A stretch of 64,000 nucleotides of DNA from Streptomyces sp. NBC_01803 (GCF_035917415.1 NZ_CP109073.1:5760001-5824000); one strand, 5' to 3'; positions 10,670 to 20,201 are shown, counted from the first letter of the stretch. A program made the numbers and translations. The notes: generated by a model from the sequence alone, not told the origin.

Positions 10670-10993
10670 CACGCCGGTACCTTCACCGGCCCCACCGGCA
10701 CGTTCGAGCAGGTCACCAGCCTCACCAAGCCCCAGCGAGACCTGCTCGCCCCAAGCAGGTCCTTGACCTCCAGCCCGCACCCCGCTGACCAGCCAGAACC
10801 CCACCGCCTAGAGAAACGCCCTCCGGGCGGCCACACCCATGTCCACGCAGGTCAGACCCCCGATCCGACCCTCCAGGTCACCGGATTACGTCGAACCCGG
10901 GCGACGGAGTCAGACCAGGGCCGACTTGGGCTTTCCCTCACGTCGGGGGGCTCGGAGGTCCCGCGTGAGCTCTGTTCGGTGTGCCGTGGCCGG
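10670..10993. other. Gap without recognised gene
   Basis: 324 bases between the KilB-like remnant and kdpE. No frame on either strand shows a credible start with a ribosome-binding site or a familiar motif. Confidence 0.5.
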
Positions 10994-11674
10994 TCAGCGC
11001 TCGAAGCGGTAGCCCATTCCGGGTTCGGTGATCAGGTGGCGGGGCGCGGACGGCTCGGTCTCCAGTTTGCGGCGGAGCTGGGCCATGTAGACCCGCAGGT
11101 AGTTGGTCTCGGTCCGGTACGAGGGTCCCCACACCTCCTGGAGGAGCTGGCGCTGGGTGACCAGCCGCCCGGTGTTGCGGATCAGTACCTCCAGCAGGTG
11201 CCACTCGGTCGGGGTCAGCCGGACGTCGCGGCCCGCGCGGTTGACCTTCTTGGCGGCCAGGTCGACGGTGAAGCCCTCCGTCTCCACGACCGCCTCCTCG
11301 CTGCCCGAGCCGGGCTCGGCCCGGCGTACCGCCGCCCGCAGTCTCGCCAGCAGTTCGTCCATGCCGAACGGTTTGGTGACGTAGTCGTCGGCGCCCGCGT
11401 CCAGGGCTTCGACCTTCTCGTCGGAGGTGTGCCGGGCCGACAGGACGATGATCGGCACCCGGGTCCAGCCGCGGATGCCGCGGATGACCTGGACGCCGTC
11501 CATGTCCGGCAGCCCGAGGTCGAGGATGACCACGTCGGGGTGCCGGTCGGCGGCCAGCCGCAGCGCGGAGGCGCCGTCGGCCGCGGTGTCCACCTCGTAC
11601 GCGCGCGCCTTGAGGTTGATGACGAGGGCCCGCAGGATCTGCGGTTCGTCATCGACCACGAGCACCCGGTGCAT
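10994..11674 (-). CDS. kdpE: KdpE, OmpR-family response regulator of the kdp operon
   Basis: 226 aa. The receiver domain has the acidic pair DDE near residue 8, phospho-acceptor Asp52 in VVILDLGLPDMDG and Lys101 in TKPFG; the C-terminal winged-helix domain has LTPTEWHLLEVLIRN and NYLRVYMAQLRRKLE. In the family, phosphorylation by KdpD at low potassium lets KdpE activate kdpFABC. It overlaps kdpD by 26 bases and is the last gene of the operon on this strand. It is the only KdpE in the window, so it may serve both kdp operons. Confidence 0.97.
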   Translation of the reverse strand: MHRVLVVDDEPQILRALVINLKARAYEVDTAADGASALRLAADRHPDVVILDLGLPDMDGVQVIRGIRGWTRVPIIVLSARHTSDEKVEALDAGADDYVTKPFGMDELLARLRAAVRRAEPGSGSEEAVVETEGFTVDLAAKKVNRAGRDVRLTPTEWHLLEVLIRNTGRLVTQRQLLQEVWGPSYRTETNYLRVYMAQLRRKLETEPSAPRHLITEPGMGYRFER

Positions 11675-14249
11675 GGGCCGTCCTTTCCTCCGTCGCGTCC
11701 GGCGGTACGTCCGGCCCTTGCTGTGCGCCGCCCGCCGCGGGGAGCGTGAGGACCATGGTGAGCCCGCCGCCCGGGGTGTCCTCGGCGTCGAGTGTGCCGC
11801 CCATCGCCTCGGCGAAGCCGCGCGCGACGGCGAGCCCGAGCCCGACGCCGTTCCCGCGCGGGGTGTCGCCGTATCGCTGGAACGGCTCGAAGATCCGGTT
11901 CTTGTCGCTGTCCGGAACGCCGGGGCCGCGGTCCACGACCCGCAGCTCGACCCGTTCCCCCAGCGCGCTGGCCCGCACCAGCACGGGCAGTTCGCGCGGG
12001 CTGTACTTGGCGGCGTTCTCCACGACGTTCGCGACGGCGCGCTCCAGCAGCCCAGGGTCGGCGGCGACGAACGGCAGCGACTCGGGGATGTCCAGCTCGA
12101 CGCCGGCCTCCGGGACGCCGCCGAGAGCCCTGGGCACCACCTCGTCCAGGTCGATGTCCCTGATCAGGGGTTCGACCGTGCCGGTCTGGAGGCGGGAGGC
12201 GTCCAGCAGGTTCCCGACGAGCTGGTCGAGCCGGTCGGCGCCCTGCTCGATGCTCTCCAGCAGGTCGGCGCGGTCCTCCTCGGACCAGGCGACGTCGTCC
12301 GAGCGCAGCGACGAGACGCTCGCCTTGATGGCGGCCAGGGGGGTGCGCAGGTCGTGGGAGACGGCGGCGAGCAGCGCGGTGCGGATGCGGTTGCCCTCGG
12401 CCAGTTTGTGCGCGCGGCCCGCCTCGTTCTTCAGCCGCTCCCTGTCGAGGATGGCGGCGGCGTGAGCGGCGAAGGCGGTGAGCACGCGGTGGTCCTCGGC
12501 GGGCAGGACGCGTCCCGACAGGGCCAGCATCGCGTGGTCGCCGACGGGCACGTCCGCGTCGGCGTCCTCGGGGACGTTGACCGGTCTGGCGCCGGGCACC
12601 CTCGACACGCTGCGCACGCAGCTCCACGTGCGGCGCTCGGTGTCGCGCTCCAGCAGCGCGGCGGTCTCCATGCCGAACGTCTCCCTGGCGCGGGCGAGCA
12701 GCGCGTCGAGGGTGTCGTCGCCGCGCAGCACACTGTCGGCGAGCAACGTCAGGGTCTCGGACTCCGCGCGCAGCCGGGCGGCCTGCTGGGTGCGGCGCGC
12801 GGAGTGGTCCACGACGGTGGCGACGGCGACGGCGATCGCGAAGAACACCACGATCGCCACCACGTTGTCCGCGTCGGCGATGGTCCAACGGTGCAGCGGG
12901 CGCGCGAAGTAGTAGTTCAGCAGCAGCGAGCCGACCGCCGCCGAGGTCAGCCCGGGGTAGAGGCCGCCGACCAGGGCGGCCAGCACCGTCACGGAAAGGA
13001 AGAGGAGGATGTCGCTGGCGAACCCGGCGCCCGCCGCCGGAGCAGTCAGCACGGCGGCGAGCAGCGGCGGCCCGGCCACGCCGATGACCCAGCCGCTGAC
13101 GGTGCGGGAGCGGCCCAGCCGGGCACCCCGCGCGGCGGGCAGGCCCCGGCCCCTGGCCACCTCGTCGTGGGTGACGATGTGCACGTCGATGTCGGAGCCG
13201 GACTCCCGCGCCACGGTGGCGCCGACGCCGGGGCCGAAGACGTACTGCCAGGACTTGCGGCGGCTGGAGCCCAGGACGATCTGGTTGGCGTTGACCCCGC
13301 GCGCGAAGTCCAGCAGCGCGTGGGGGATGTCGTCGCCGAGCACGTGGTGGAACGTTCCGCCGAGCTGTTCCACCAGGGTCCGCTGCGCCGCCAGCTCGCG
13401 CGGCGACGCGGAGGTGAGGCCGTCGGCACGGGAGATGTAGACGGCGAGGATCTCGCTGCCGGAGCTCTTGGCGGCCATGCGCGCGGCCCGGCGGATGAGG
13501 GTGCTGCCCTCGGGGCCGCCGGTGAGGCCGACGACGATGCGCTCGCGGGCGTACCAGGTGGAGCGGATGCCGTGCTCGCTGCGATACCGCCGCAGATAGG
13601 CGTCCACGCGATCCGCCGTCCACAGCAGCGCCAGCTCCCGCAGCGCGGTCAGATTCCCCGGGCGGAAGTAGTGCGACAGCGCCGCGTCCACCTTGTCCGG
13701 CGCGTAGATGTTGCCGTGCGCCATGCGGCGGCGCAGCGCCTCCGGGGCCATGTCCACCAGCTCGATCTGGTCGGCCCGGCGGACCACCTCGTCGGGCACG
13801 GTCTCCCGCTGCCGGACGCCGGTGATCGCCTCCACCACGTCGCCCAGGGACTCCAGGTGCTGGATGTTGACTGTCGATACGACGTCGATCCCCGCGTCGA
13901 GCAGCTCGTCGATGTCCTGCCAGCGCTTCTCGTTCCGCGAGCCCGGCACGTTGGTGTGGGCCAGTTCGTCCACCAGCGCGACGCTCGGCCGGCGTCGCAG
14001 CACGGCGTCGGTGTCCATCTCGGTGAAGACGCCGTCCCGGTAACGGATCTCGCGGCGCGGCACCTGCTCCAGGCCGTGCAGCAGCACCTGGGTGCGCGGC
14101 CGGTCGTGGTGCTCGACGAGCGCGACGACCAGGTCCGCGCCGCGCTCGGCCCTGCGGTGCGCCTCGGAGAGCATGGCGTAGGTCTTGCCGACACCGGGGG
14201 CCGCGCCCAGGTAGATGCGGAGTCTGCCGCGGCGAGCCATGGTTCCCAT
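11649..14249 (-). CDS. kdpD: KdpD, full-length osmosensitive K+ sensor histidine kinase
   Basis: 866 aa. In order: the KdpD sensor domain with Walker A GAAPGVGKT (residues 15-23) and VALVDELAHTN, a UspA-type domain with LGSSRRKSWQYVFGPGVGA, four membrane helices, a GAF-like linker, the kinase phospho-acceptor AVSHDLRTPLAAIK, and the ATPase boxes NVVENAAKYSP and GVGLGLAVARGF. The ATG at 14249 is chosen because CGGGAG lies seven bases upstream and homology starts there. A strong hairpin separates it from kdpC, so the sensor pair may be expressed at a lower level than the pump. Confidence 0.97.
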   Translation of the reverse strand: MGTMARRGRLRIYLGAAPGVGKTYAMLSEAHRRAERGADLVVALVEHHDRPRTQVLLHGLEQVPRREIRYRDGVFTEMDTDAVLRRRPSVALVDELAHTNVPGSRNEKRWQDIDELLDAGIDVVSTVNIQHLESLGDVVEAITGVRQRETVPDEVVRRADQIELVDMAPEALRRRMAHGNIYAPDKVDAALSHYFRPGNLTALRELALLWTADRVDAYLRRYRSEHGIRSTWYARERIVVGLTGGPEGSTLIRRAARMAAKSSGSEILAVYISRADGLTSASPRELAAQRTLVEQLGGTFHHVLGDDIPHALLDFARGVNANQIVLGSSRRKSWQYVFGPGVGATVARESGSDIDVHIVTHDEVARGRGLPAARGARLGRSRTVSGWVIGVAGPPLLAAVLTAPAAGAGFASDILLFLSVTVLAALVGGLYPGLTSAAVGSLLLNYYFARPLHRWTIADADNVVAIVVFFAIAVAVATVVDHSARRTQQAARLRAESETLTLLADSVLRGDDTLDALLARARETFGMETAALLERDTERRTWSCVRSVSRVPGARPVNVPEDADADVPVGDHAMLALSGRVLPAEDHRVLTAFAAHAAAILDRERLKNEAGRAHKLAEGNRIRTALLAAVSHDLRTPLAAIKASVSSLRSDDVAWSEEDRADLLESIEQGADRLDQLVGNLLDASRLQTGTVEPLIRDIDLDEVVPRALGGVPEAGVELDIPESLPFVAADPGLLERAVANVVENAAKYSPRELPVLVRASALGERVELRVVDRGPGVPDSDKNRIFEPFQRYGDTPRGNGVGLGLAVARGFAEAMGGTLDAEDTPGGGLTMVLTLPAAGGAQQGPDVPPDATEERTAHAPGARGR

Positions 14250-14273
14250 TGTCACGCTCCCGAAGTCTCCCGG

Positions 14274-14313
14274 CCCATCCGCCCCCGCCTCCCGTCGGCG
14301 GGGGGCGGATGGG
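14274..14313 (-). terminator. Strong hairpin between kdpC and kdpD
   Basis: CCCATCCGCCCCCGCC pairs with GGCGGGGGGCGGATGGG (one bulged base) around a 7-base loop. It lies in the 76-base gap after kdpC and 24 bases before the kdpD start. A stem this long is unlikely by chance. It could be an attenuator or a processing/stability element that sets the pump-to-sensor ratio. Confidence 0.7.
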
Positions 14314-14325
14314 CGCCGGTCCCGC

Positions 14326-14934
14326 TCAGCCCTGGACAAGCCGGCGCAGCGCGATGTTGAGCCGCAGAACGTTGGCCCGTTCGTCGCCGAGGAATCCGAG
14401 GTCCCGGCCCTCGGTGTGCTCCTCGACCAGCCGCTGGACATCGGCGCGCGGCAGGCCGTTGGCTTCGGCGACACGGGCCGCCTGGATCCCGGCGTACTCC
14501 GGGGAGATGTGCGGGTCGATCGCGGAGGCCGAGCCGGTCACGGCGTCCGGCGGCACCTCGGTCACGGGCACGCCGTTGAACGCGGCGACCTGTTCCCTCG
14601 CCTCGCGGACCGTCTCCAGCAGCGCCGGGTCGCTCGCGCCGAGCTGGCCGGAGCCGGTGGCCGTGGGGTCGTAGCCGCTGTGGGAGGGCCGGGGCTGGAA
14701 CCAGTGAGGGTCGGGCCGGCCACCGGGGCCGTTCCACGTCTGACCGATGAGGTCGCTACCGGCCGCCCGGCCGTCCGCCTCCACCAGGGAGCCGTCGGCC
14801 TCGTCCTCGAAGGCGGCCTGGGCGATGCCGGTGACGGCGAGCGGGTAGATCACCCCGGTCACCACGGTGAGGACGAGGAGCGCTCGGACCGCGGCCCACA
14901 GGGGGCGGCCCATCGCACGGAGACTGAAGAACAC
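14326..14934 (-). CDS. kdpC: KdpC, K+-transporting ATPase subunit C (second copy)
   Basis: 202 aa with one N-terminal membrane helix (LWAAVRALLVLTVVTGVIYP) and the KdpC soluble domain: SDLIGQTWNG, WFQPRPSHSGYDP, SASAIDPHISPEYA and NVLRLNIALRRLV. It begins six bases after the kdpB stop. Compared with the first copy the core motifs are kept while the linkers differ, consistent with an old duplication or separate acquisition. Confidence 0.97.
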   Translation of the reverse strand: MFFSLRAMGRPLWAAVRALLVLTVVTGVIYPLAVTGIAQAAFEDEADGSLVEADGRAAGSDLIGQTWNGPGGRPDPHWFQPRPSHSGYDPTATGSGQLGASDPALLETVREAREQVAAFNGVPVTEVPPDAVTGSASAIDPHISPEYAGIQAARVAEANGLPRADVQRLVEEHTEGRDLGFLGDERANVLRLNIALRRLVQG

Positions 14935-14940
14935 GGCGGA

Positions 14941-17052
14941 TCACCCGATGCCCGGTATGAGGGAGATGAACAGGTCGATGAGCTTGATGCCGGCGAAGGG
15001 GGCGATCAGGCCGCCGACGCCGAACACGGCGAGGTTGCGGCGGAGCATCCGGTCGGCGCCCATCGGCCGGTAGGCGACGCCGCGCAAAGCGAGCGGCACC
15101 AGCGCGATGATGATCAGCGCGTTGAAGACGACCGCCGACAGGATCGCGGACTCGGGGCTGGACAGTCCCATGATGTTGAGGTCGTCCAGGCTCGGGTAGG
15201 CCACCGCGAACATGGCCGGGATGATCGCGAAGTATTTCGCGATGTCGTTGGCGATGGAGAAGGTGGTCAGCGCGCCGCGCGTGATGAGCAGTTGTTTTCC
15301 GATCCGGACGATGTCGATCAGCTTGGTGGGATCGGAGTCCAGGTCCACCATGTTCCCGGCCTCCTTCGCGGCCGAGGTCCCGGTGTTCATGGCGACGCCC
15401 ACGTCCGCCTGGGCCAGGGCGGGGGCGTCGTTCGTCCCGTCGCCCGTCATGGCGACCAGCCGGCCGCCCGCCTGTTCCCGCTTGATGAGGGCCATCTTGT
15501 CCTCGGGCGTGGCCTCGGCGAGGTAGTCGTCAACACCGGCCTCCTCAGCGATCGCCTTCGCCGTCCTGGCGTTGTCGCCGGTGATCATGACGGTCTTGAT
15601 GCCCATCCGGCGGAGCTGCTCGAACCGTTCCCGGATGCCGTCCTTCACGACGTCCTTGAGGTGGACCGCTCCCAGCACCCGGGCGTTCCCCGCCACGCGC
15701 ACCGCGACGAGCAGGGGCGTGCCGCCCTGGGCACTGATGGACCCCACGGCACCCAGGGTGACGCCGGGAACGGTGCCGCCGAGGTCGGTGACCCAGCCGG
15801 TGACGGCGGCGACCGAGCCTTTGCGGACGTGCCGTTCCGCCGTGTCCACCCCGGACATCCGGGTCTGGGCGGTGAACGGGACCCACGCCGCGTCGGGCAC
15901 CTCGTCGCGGTCCCGGACCGCCTGCCCGTAGCGCCCGGTCGCCAGAGTGACGATGGAACGGCCCTCGGGCGTCTCGTCGGCCAGGGAGGAGAGCTGCGCC
16001 GCCTCCGCGAGCTCCGCCTCCGTCACCCCCGGGGCGGGCAGGAACCCGGCCGCCTGCCGGTTTCCGTAGGTGATGGTGCCGGTCTTGTCGAGCAGCAGCG
16101 TGGACACGTCGCCCGCGGCCTCGACGGCGCGGCCGGAGGTGGCGAGCACGTTGCGCTGGACGAGGCGGTCCATCCCGGCGATGCCGATGGCGGACAGCAG
16201 GGCGCCGATGGTGGTCGGGATGAGGCAGACCAACAGCGCGGTGAGGACGATCAGGGACTGTTCGGCGCCCGCGTAGACGGCGAACGGCTGGAGGCTGACC
16301 ACGGCGAGCAGGAACACGATGGTCAGACTCGCGAGCAGGATGTTGAGCGCGATCTCGTTGGGCGTCCGCTGCCGGGCCGCGCCCTCGACCAGGAAGATCA
16401 TGCGGTCCAGGAACGTTTCGCCCGGCTTGGTGGTGATCCGGATGACGATCCGGTCCGACAACACCCGGGTGCCGCCGGTGACCGCCGAGCGGTCGCCGCC
16501 GGACTCGCGGATGACGGGTGCGGACTCGCCGGTGATGGCGGACTCGTCGACGGAGGCGACCCCCTCGACCACATCGCCGTCGCCCGGGATCACGTCCCCT
16601 GCCTCGCAGACGACCCGGTCGCCGACGCGCAGCGCGGTGCCCGGCACCTGCTCCTCGTCGCCCCGCTCGGTCAGCCGGCGGGCGACGACGTCGGTCCTGG
16701 CCCGGCGCAGCGAGGCGGCCTGCGCCCGGCCGCGGCCCTCGGCGACGGCTTCCGCGAGATTGGCGAAGAGGACGGTCAGCCACAGCCATGCGGCGATGGT
16801 CCAGCCGAACCAGTCCCCGGGGTCCGTCACGGCGAGGACGGTGGTGAGGACGGAGCTGACCTCGACCACGAACATCACGGGTGAGGTGATCATCACCCGG
16901 GGGTGGAGCTTGCGCAGGGCTTCCGGCAGCGACTCCCAGAGCTGCCGGGGGGCGAACGCGCCGTGGTTCGTCCGGGGCGGTCTCTCCGCTTCGGCGGGGT
17001 CCTGGGGGGCGGATTCCTCTCGGGGAAGCGCCGGGGCAGGGGTGGTGGTCAT
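14941..17052 (-). CDS. kdpB: KdpB, K+-transporting P-type ATPase catalytic subunit (second copy)
   Basis: 703 aa. The signatures TGES (174-177), DKTGT with Asp322 and [19 protein letters not shown] are intact. The first 30 residues form a proline-rich tail that the other copy lacks. The ATG at 17052 overlaps the kdpA stop by four bases. The frame stays open far upstream inside kdpA, but homology and coupling fix this start. Confidence 0.98.
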   Translation of the reverse strand: MTTTPAPALPREESAPQDPAEAERPPRTNHGAFAPRQLWESLPEALRKLHPRVMITSPVMFVVEVSSVLTTVLAVTDPGDWFGWTIAAWLWLTVLFANLAEAVAEGRGRAQAASLRRARTDVVARRLTERGDEEQVPGTALRVGDRVVCEAGDVIPGDGDVVEGVASVDESAITGESAPVIRESGGDRSAVTGGTRVLSDRIVIRITTKPGETFLDRMIFLVEGAARQRTPNEIALNILLASLTIVFLLAVVSLQPFAVYAGAEQSLIVLTALLVCLIPTTIGALLSAIGIAGMDRLVQRNVLATSGRAVEAAGDVSTLLLDKTGTITYGNRQAAGFLPAPGVTEAELAEAAQLSSLADETPEGRSIVTLATGRYGQAVRDRDEVPDAAWVPFTAQTRMSGVDTAERHVRKGSVAAVTGWVTDLGGTVPGVTLGAVGSISAQGGTPLLVAVRVAGNARVLGAVHLKDVVKDGIRERFEQLRRMGIKTVMITGDNARTAKAIAEEAGVDDYLAEATPEDKMALIKREQAGGRLVAMTGDGTNDAPALAQADVGVAMNTGTSAAKEAGNMVDLDSDPTKLIDIVRIGKQLLITRGALTTFSIANDIAKYFAIIPAMFAVAYPSLDDLNIMGLSSPESAILSAVVFNALIIIALVPLALRGVAYRPMGADRMLRRNLAVFGVGGLIAPFAGIKLIDLFISLIPGIG

Positions 17053-18713
17053 ACGGCGAGTCCTTCCGCGAGGGGGCCGAGGGAGAGAGCGGGGAAGAAC
17101 GTCAGCCCGGCCACGATCACGGTGGTGGCGACGAGCAGCCCGCTGAAGAGGGGTTTGTGGGTGCTGAGGGTGCCGGCGGTGACCGGCACCCGCTGCCGTT
17201 CGGCGAGCGAACCGGCCAGGGCCAGCACGAAGACCATCGGCAGGAACCGGCCCAGCAGCATCGTGATGCCGAGGGTGGTGTTGAAGAACTCGGTGTTGGC
17301 GCCGAGGCCGGCGAACGCGCTGCCGTTGTTGTTGGCGGCGGACGCGTAGGCGTAGAGGACCTCGGAGAAGCCGTGCGGGCCGACGTTGGTCATCGCCTCC
17401 TCGCCGTCCGGCAACGCCATGGCCAGGGCCGTGCCGATCAGCACCAGCGCGGGCGTGACCAGGATGGCGCAGGCGGCGAGCTTGATCTCGCGCGTGTCGA
17501 TCTTCTTGCCCAGGTACTCGGGGGTGCGGCCGACCATCAGACCGGCGATGAACACCGCGATCACAGCCATGATCAGCATGCCGTAGAGGCCGGAACCGAC
17601 CCCGCCGGGCGCGATCTCGCCGAGCACCATGCCGGCGATCAGCACGCCGCCGGACAGGCCCTGGTAGGAGTCGTGGAAGGAGTTGACCGAGCCGGTGGAG
17701 GTCATGGTGGTGGAGACGGCGAAGAGCGAGGAGCCGCCGATGCCGAACCGCTGCTCCTTGCCCTCCGTGCCGCCGCCCGCGAGCTGCGACGCGGAGCCGG
17801 GCGCCTGGTGCTCGATGACGGTGACGGCCACGACGGCGGCCAGCCAGATCACGGCCATGGCGGCGACGATGGCGTAGCCCTGCCGCACGCTGCCGACCAT
17901 CCTGCCGAAGGTGCGCGGCAGCGAGAACGGGATCACCAGCAGCAGGAAGATCTCCAGGATGTTGCTGATGCCGTCGGGGTTCTCGAAGGGGTGGGCGGAG
18001 TTGGCGTTGTAGGGGCCGCCGCCGTTGGTGCCCAGGTCCTTGATCGCCTCCTGCGACGCGATCGGGCCGCCCGTGATGTGCTGGGTGGCGCCGGTGAGGG
18101 TGTGGACGTCGGTGCCGCCCGAGAAGTTCTGGATGGCGCCGAGCGCGACCAGCACGACGGCGGCCGCCGCCGCGACGGGCAGCAGGACGCGGACGACACC
18201 GCGCACCAGGTCGGCCCAGAAGTTGCCGAGTTCGCCGGTGCGGAAGCGGGCGAAGCCGCGCACCAGCGCGATCGCGACCGCCATGCCGACGGCGGCGGAC
18301 AGGAAGTTCTGCACCGCCAGACCACCGGCCTGGATCAGATGGCCCATCGCGGCTTCGCCGGAGTACGACTGCCAGTTGGTGTTCGACACGAAGGAGACGG
18401 CCGTGTTGAACGCCTGGTCGGGAGGGATCGGGTCGAAGCCGCGCGAGAGCGGGAGGCGGTCCTGCACGCGCTGGAAGGCGTAGAGGAAGACCACGCCGAC
18501 CGCGGAGAGCGCGAGCACCCCGCGCAGGTAGGCCGGCCAGCGCATCTCCGCGTCCGGGTCGGCACCGATGGAGCGGTAGATCCATCTCTCCACGCGTAGA
18601 TGTCTGTCGGAGGAGTACACGGCCGCCATGTAGTCGCCGAAGGGGCGGTGCACCAGCACCAGCGCCACGACCAGGGCGGATATCTGGAGCACGTCCGCTG
18701 CTGTCTCGTTCAC
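17049..18713 (-). CDS. kdpA: KdpA, K+-transporting ATPase subunit A (second copy)
   Basis: 554 aa, about ten membrane segments and four pore-loop repeats: [14 protein letters not shown] (107-120), [18 protein letters not shown] (229-246), [12 protein letters not shown] (338-349) and [10 protein letters not shown] (461-470). In the second loop the two residues after GGG are Pro-Tyr, where the first copy has Phe-Phe. The GTG at 18713 is used because kdpF ends nine bases upstream and the family N-terminus starts here. Confidence 0.97.
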   Translation of the reverse strand: MNETAADVLQISALVVALVLVHRPFGDYMAAVYSSDRHLRVERWIYRSIGADPDAEMRWPAYLRGVLALSAVGVVFLYAFQRVQDRLPLSRGFDPIPPDQAFNTAVSFVSNTNWQSYSGEAAMGHLIQAGGLAVQNFLSAAVGMAVAIALVRGFARFRTGELGNFWADLVRGVVRVLLPVAAAAAVVLVALGAIQNFSGGTDVHTLTGATQHITGGPIASQEAIKDLGTNGGGPYNANSAHPFENPDGISNILEIFLLLVIPFSLPRTFGRMVGSVRQGYAIVAAMAVIWLAAVVAVTVIEHQAPGSASQLAGGGTEGKEQRFGIGGSSLFAVSTTMTSTGSVNSFHDSYQGLSGGVLIAGMVLGEIAPGGVGSGLYGMLIMAVIAVFIAGLMVGRTPEYLGKKIDTREIKLAACAILVTPALVLIGTALAMALPDGEEAMTNVGPHGFSEVLYAYASAANNNGSAFAGLGANTEFFNTTLGITMLLGRFLPMVFVLALAGSLAERQRVPVTAGTLSTHKPLFSGLLVATTVIVAGLTFFPALSLGPLAEGLAV

Positions 18714-18721
18714 GGGCGCGC

Positions 18722-18811
18722 TCAGAACTTCTCGGGAAACAGCAGGGCGACAACCAGGTAGCCGAGCAGCGCCGCGGCGACGCACAGCCCGGCGATGTTT
18801 TCCGCGGTCAC
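18722..18811 (-). CDS. kdpF: KdpF, small lipid-like subunit of the Kdp pump
   Basis: 29 aa: a short polar start, a single hydrophobic helix ([20 protein letters not shown]) and the typical basic end PEKF. KdpF stabilises the KdpABC complex in the membrane. The GTG start overlaps the stop of the 27-codon frame upstream by four bases, and the stop is nine bases before kdpA. Length, sequence pattern and position all fit the family. Confidence 0.9.
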   Translation of the reverse strand: MTAENIAGLCVAAALLGYLVVALLFPEKF

Positions 18812-18891
18812 AGCTTCGCCACCCCCTGGGCGACATACGCCACCAGCGCGAACTCCGCGACGGTGACCACGAGGAAGACCACATCGGCCAT
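18808..18891 (-). CDS. 27-aa membrane micropeptide leading the kdp operon
   Basis: [20 protein letters not shown] followed by AQGVAKL: one predicted transmembrane helix with a basic tail. It has its own ribosome-binding site (AGGAG, seven bases before the ATG) and its stop overlaps the kdpF start by four bases, so it is coupled to the pump genes. I recall similar short frames before kdpF in other Streptomyces but know of no function. It could be an extra small subunit, or a leader peptide whose translation controls kdpF. Confidence 0.75.
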   Translation of the reverse strand: MADVVFLVVTVAEFALVAYVAQGVAKL

Positions 18892-18964
18892 CGGGAACTC
18901 CTGAAGGGAAGAGCCGGTCGAACTGACCCGCTCAGGGAACATCCGCCCGAAGCCGCCGCCGCGT

Positions 18965-18983
18965 TTCCTGACGCCTTCCTGAC
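18965..18983 (-). promoter_or_regulatory. Tandem direct repeat, candidate KdpE operator
   Basis: TTCCTGAC occurs at 18965-18972 and again at 18976-18983, an 11-base period that puts both copies on one face of the helix. OmpR-type regulators such as KdpE typically bind repeats spaced like this. The site is about 75-95 bases upstream of the first start codon of the operon, a suitable distance for an activator. The link to KdpE is inferred. Confidence 0.6.
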
Positions 18984-19056
18984 ACCGGACGGCGCGGCTT
19001 TGACGAACCTCATACGCCGCCGGTTGACAGGGCTCCCGCATGGGACGGCCGCGCGG

Positions 19057-19308
19057 CACCCGGTGACCGTGGTCGGACGGCGCTGCGAGGCCGGTGACGT
19101 GCTGGCCCCGGACGCCCCGCTTCCCGGCGACGTCCGCATGGGCGATCTGCCGGCCATCCCCGTGGCGGGCGCCTACCACCTGTCCATGGCGGCCGGTTAC
19201 AACCTGATCGGCCGCCCGCCCGTCGTCGCCGGGACCGACGGCCGCGCACGGCCGCTGGTGCGGCGCGAGTCCCTGACTGACATCGAGCACCGCGACATCG
19301 GCCTGTAA
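19057..19308 (+). pseudogene. lysA 3' fragment (diaminopimelate decarboxylase C-terminus), copy 2
   Basis: About 83 residues match the end of diaminopimelate decarboxylase, including the active-site Cys region ([15 protein letters not shown]), then [20 protein letters not shown] and the end RRESLTDIEHRDIGL. The start and the PLP-binding barrel are absent. It is slightly longer than copy 1 (5432-5632), and the shared part is roughly 85% identical in protein. It points away from kdp and converges on a KdpD-like fragment, the mirror image of copy 1. Confidence 0.8.
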
Positions 19309-19328
19309 GGCCGGTCATGGTCCACTGT

Positions 19329-19933
19329 TCCGGGGGGCGTCCGGTCAGCGGGGGGCGCCGGAAACGGCCGTGTGCGGCTTCCTCCTGGGTGACGACGTAG
19401 ACGTCGATGTCCTCGCCCGAGTTCTCGATGATGCTCTCGCCGACGCCGCGTGCGAAGAATCTGTTGAGCCGGTTGTGCCGGCTGGCGCCGATGACGATCT
19501 GGGTGGCGTTGACCCGTTGGGCGAATTCCAGGACGGCCTGGGCGGGGTCGTCGCCGGTCACGGTGTGGTAGCTGCCGCGGAGGCTTTCCACCAGTGCGCC
19601 CTGGCATGCCAGCCGTTCGGGCGGGGCGGCGGCGAGTCCGTCGCCCCGTGCGACATGGAGCGCGAGGAGGTCGCCGCCGGCCGCGCGGGCGGCGATGCGT
19701 TCGCCGCGGCGGATGAGGGTGTCTCCCTCGGGGCCGCCGGACAGGGCGACCAGCACGCGTTCGCGGGTGGCCCAGGGTTCATCGATGCCGTGCTCGCTGC
19801 GGTAGCGCAGCACGGCCTCCTCGACGCGGTCGGCCGCCCACAGCCGGGCGATCTCCCGCAGGGCGGAGAGGTTGCCGACGGTGAAGTAGTGGCGCAGGGC
19901 GTCGTCGATCTTCCTGGGCGGATAGATGTCGCC
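19329..19933 (-). pseudogene. KdpD sensor/UspA-domain fragment truncated by an IS
   Basis: The frame matches residues about 175-360 of the stand-alone KdpD sensor protein: DIYPPRKIDDALRHYFTVGN, then REIARLWAADRVEEAVLRY, LVALSGGPEGDTLIRRGERI and VIGASRHNRLNRFFARGVGE. The Walker A/B part is replaced upstream by an ISL3-type transposase fragment, with the junction near 19930. No proper stop is seen where the homologue ends; the frame runs on antisense to the lysA fragment. It is non-functional as a sensor. Confidence 0.8.
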
Positions 19934-20201
19934 GCGGGCACGACGCGGCGGCGCACAGGAACCGGCGGACACGCAAAGCCAGCACCGCGCGTCGCCCAGC
20001 ACTGGGCAGATCCGCCGGAAAGCGCAGGTAGACACTGTGGACCCGCTCCGACCAGCCGTCGCGGTCAGGACACGCCGCACCCGTCGCCGTGCAACGGGCT
20101 TCGACACGTATCGACGCGCCGGCCGTCTCGACGGACACGACCGCCACACCGGCGACCGACGGAAACAGCATCTCCTGCAACTGGGACAACACCTGACTCA
20201 C
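19930..20201 (-). pseudogene. ISL3-family transposase, N-terminal fragment
   Basis: From MSQVLSQLQEMLFPSVAGVA the frame shows the N-terminal zinc-finger domain of ISL3-type transposases: VRVHSRYxR-like HSVYLRFPADLPSAGRR and RVRRFLCAAASCPRR. Two Cys pairs are visible (TGAACPDRDGW and CAAASC). The DDE catalytic domain is missing; the sequence joins the KdpD fragment directly. This marks an insertion followed by deletion. Confidence 0.65.

Noticed and set aside
8448..10766. A 772-codon frame overlapping the APC permease in another register
   Set aside because: Extreme Arg/Pro/Gly content and no membrane pattern; the permease frame explains this DNA.
11427..14360. A 977-codon open frame antisense to kdpD
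   Set aside because: Shadow of the real kdpD codons in GC-rich DNA; it lacks a ribosome-binding site and family motifs and is full of Gly/Ala/Val/Arg runs.
14941..18753. One 1270-codon frame that would fuse kdpA sequence to kdpB
   Set aside because: The first half is a noise frame of kdpA. The ATG at 17052 with its 4-base overlap gives the proper KdpB.
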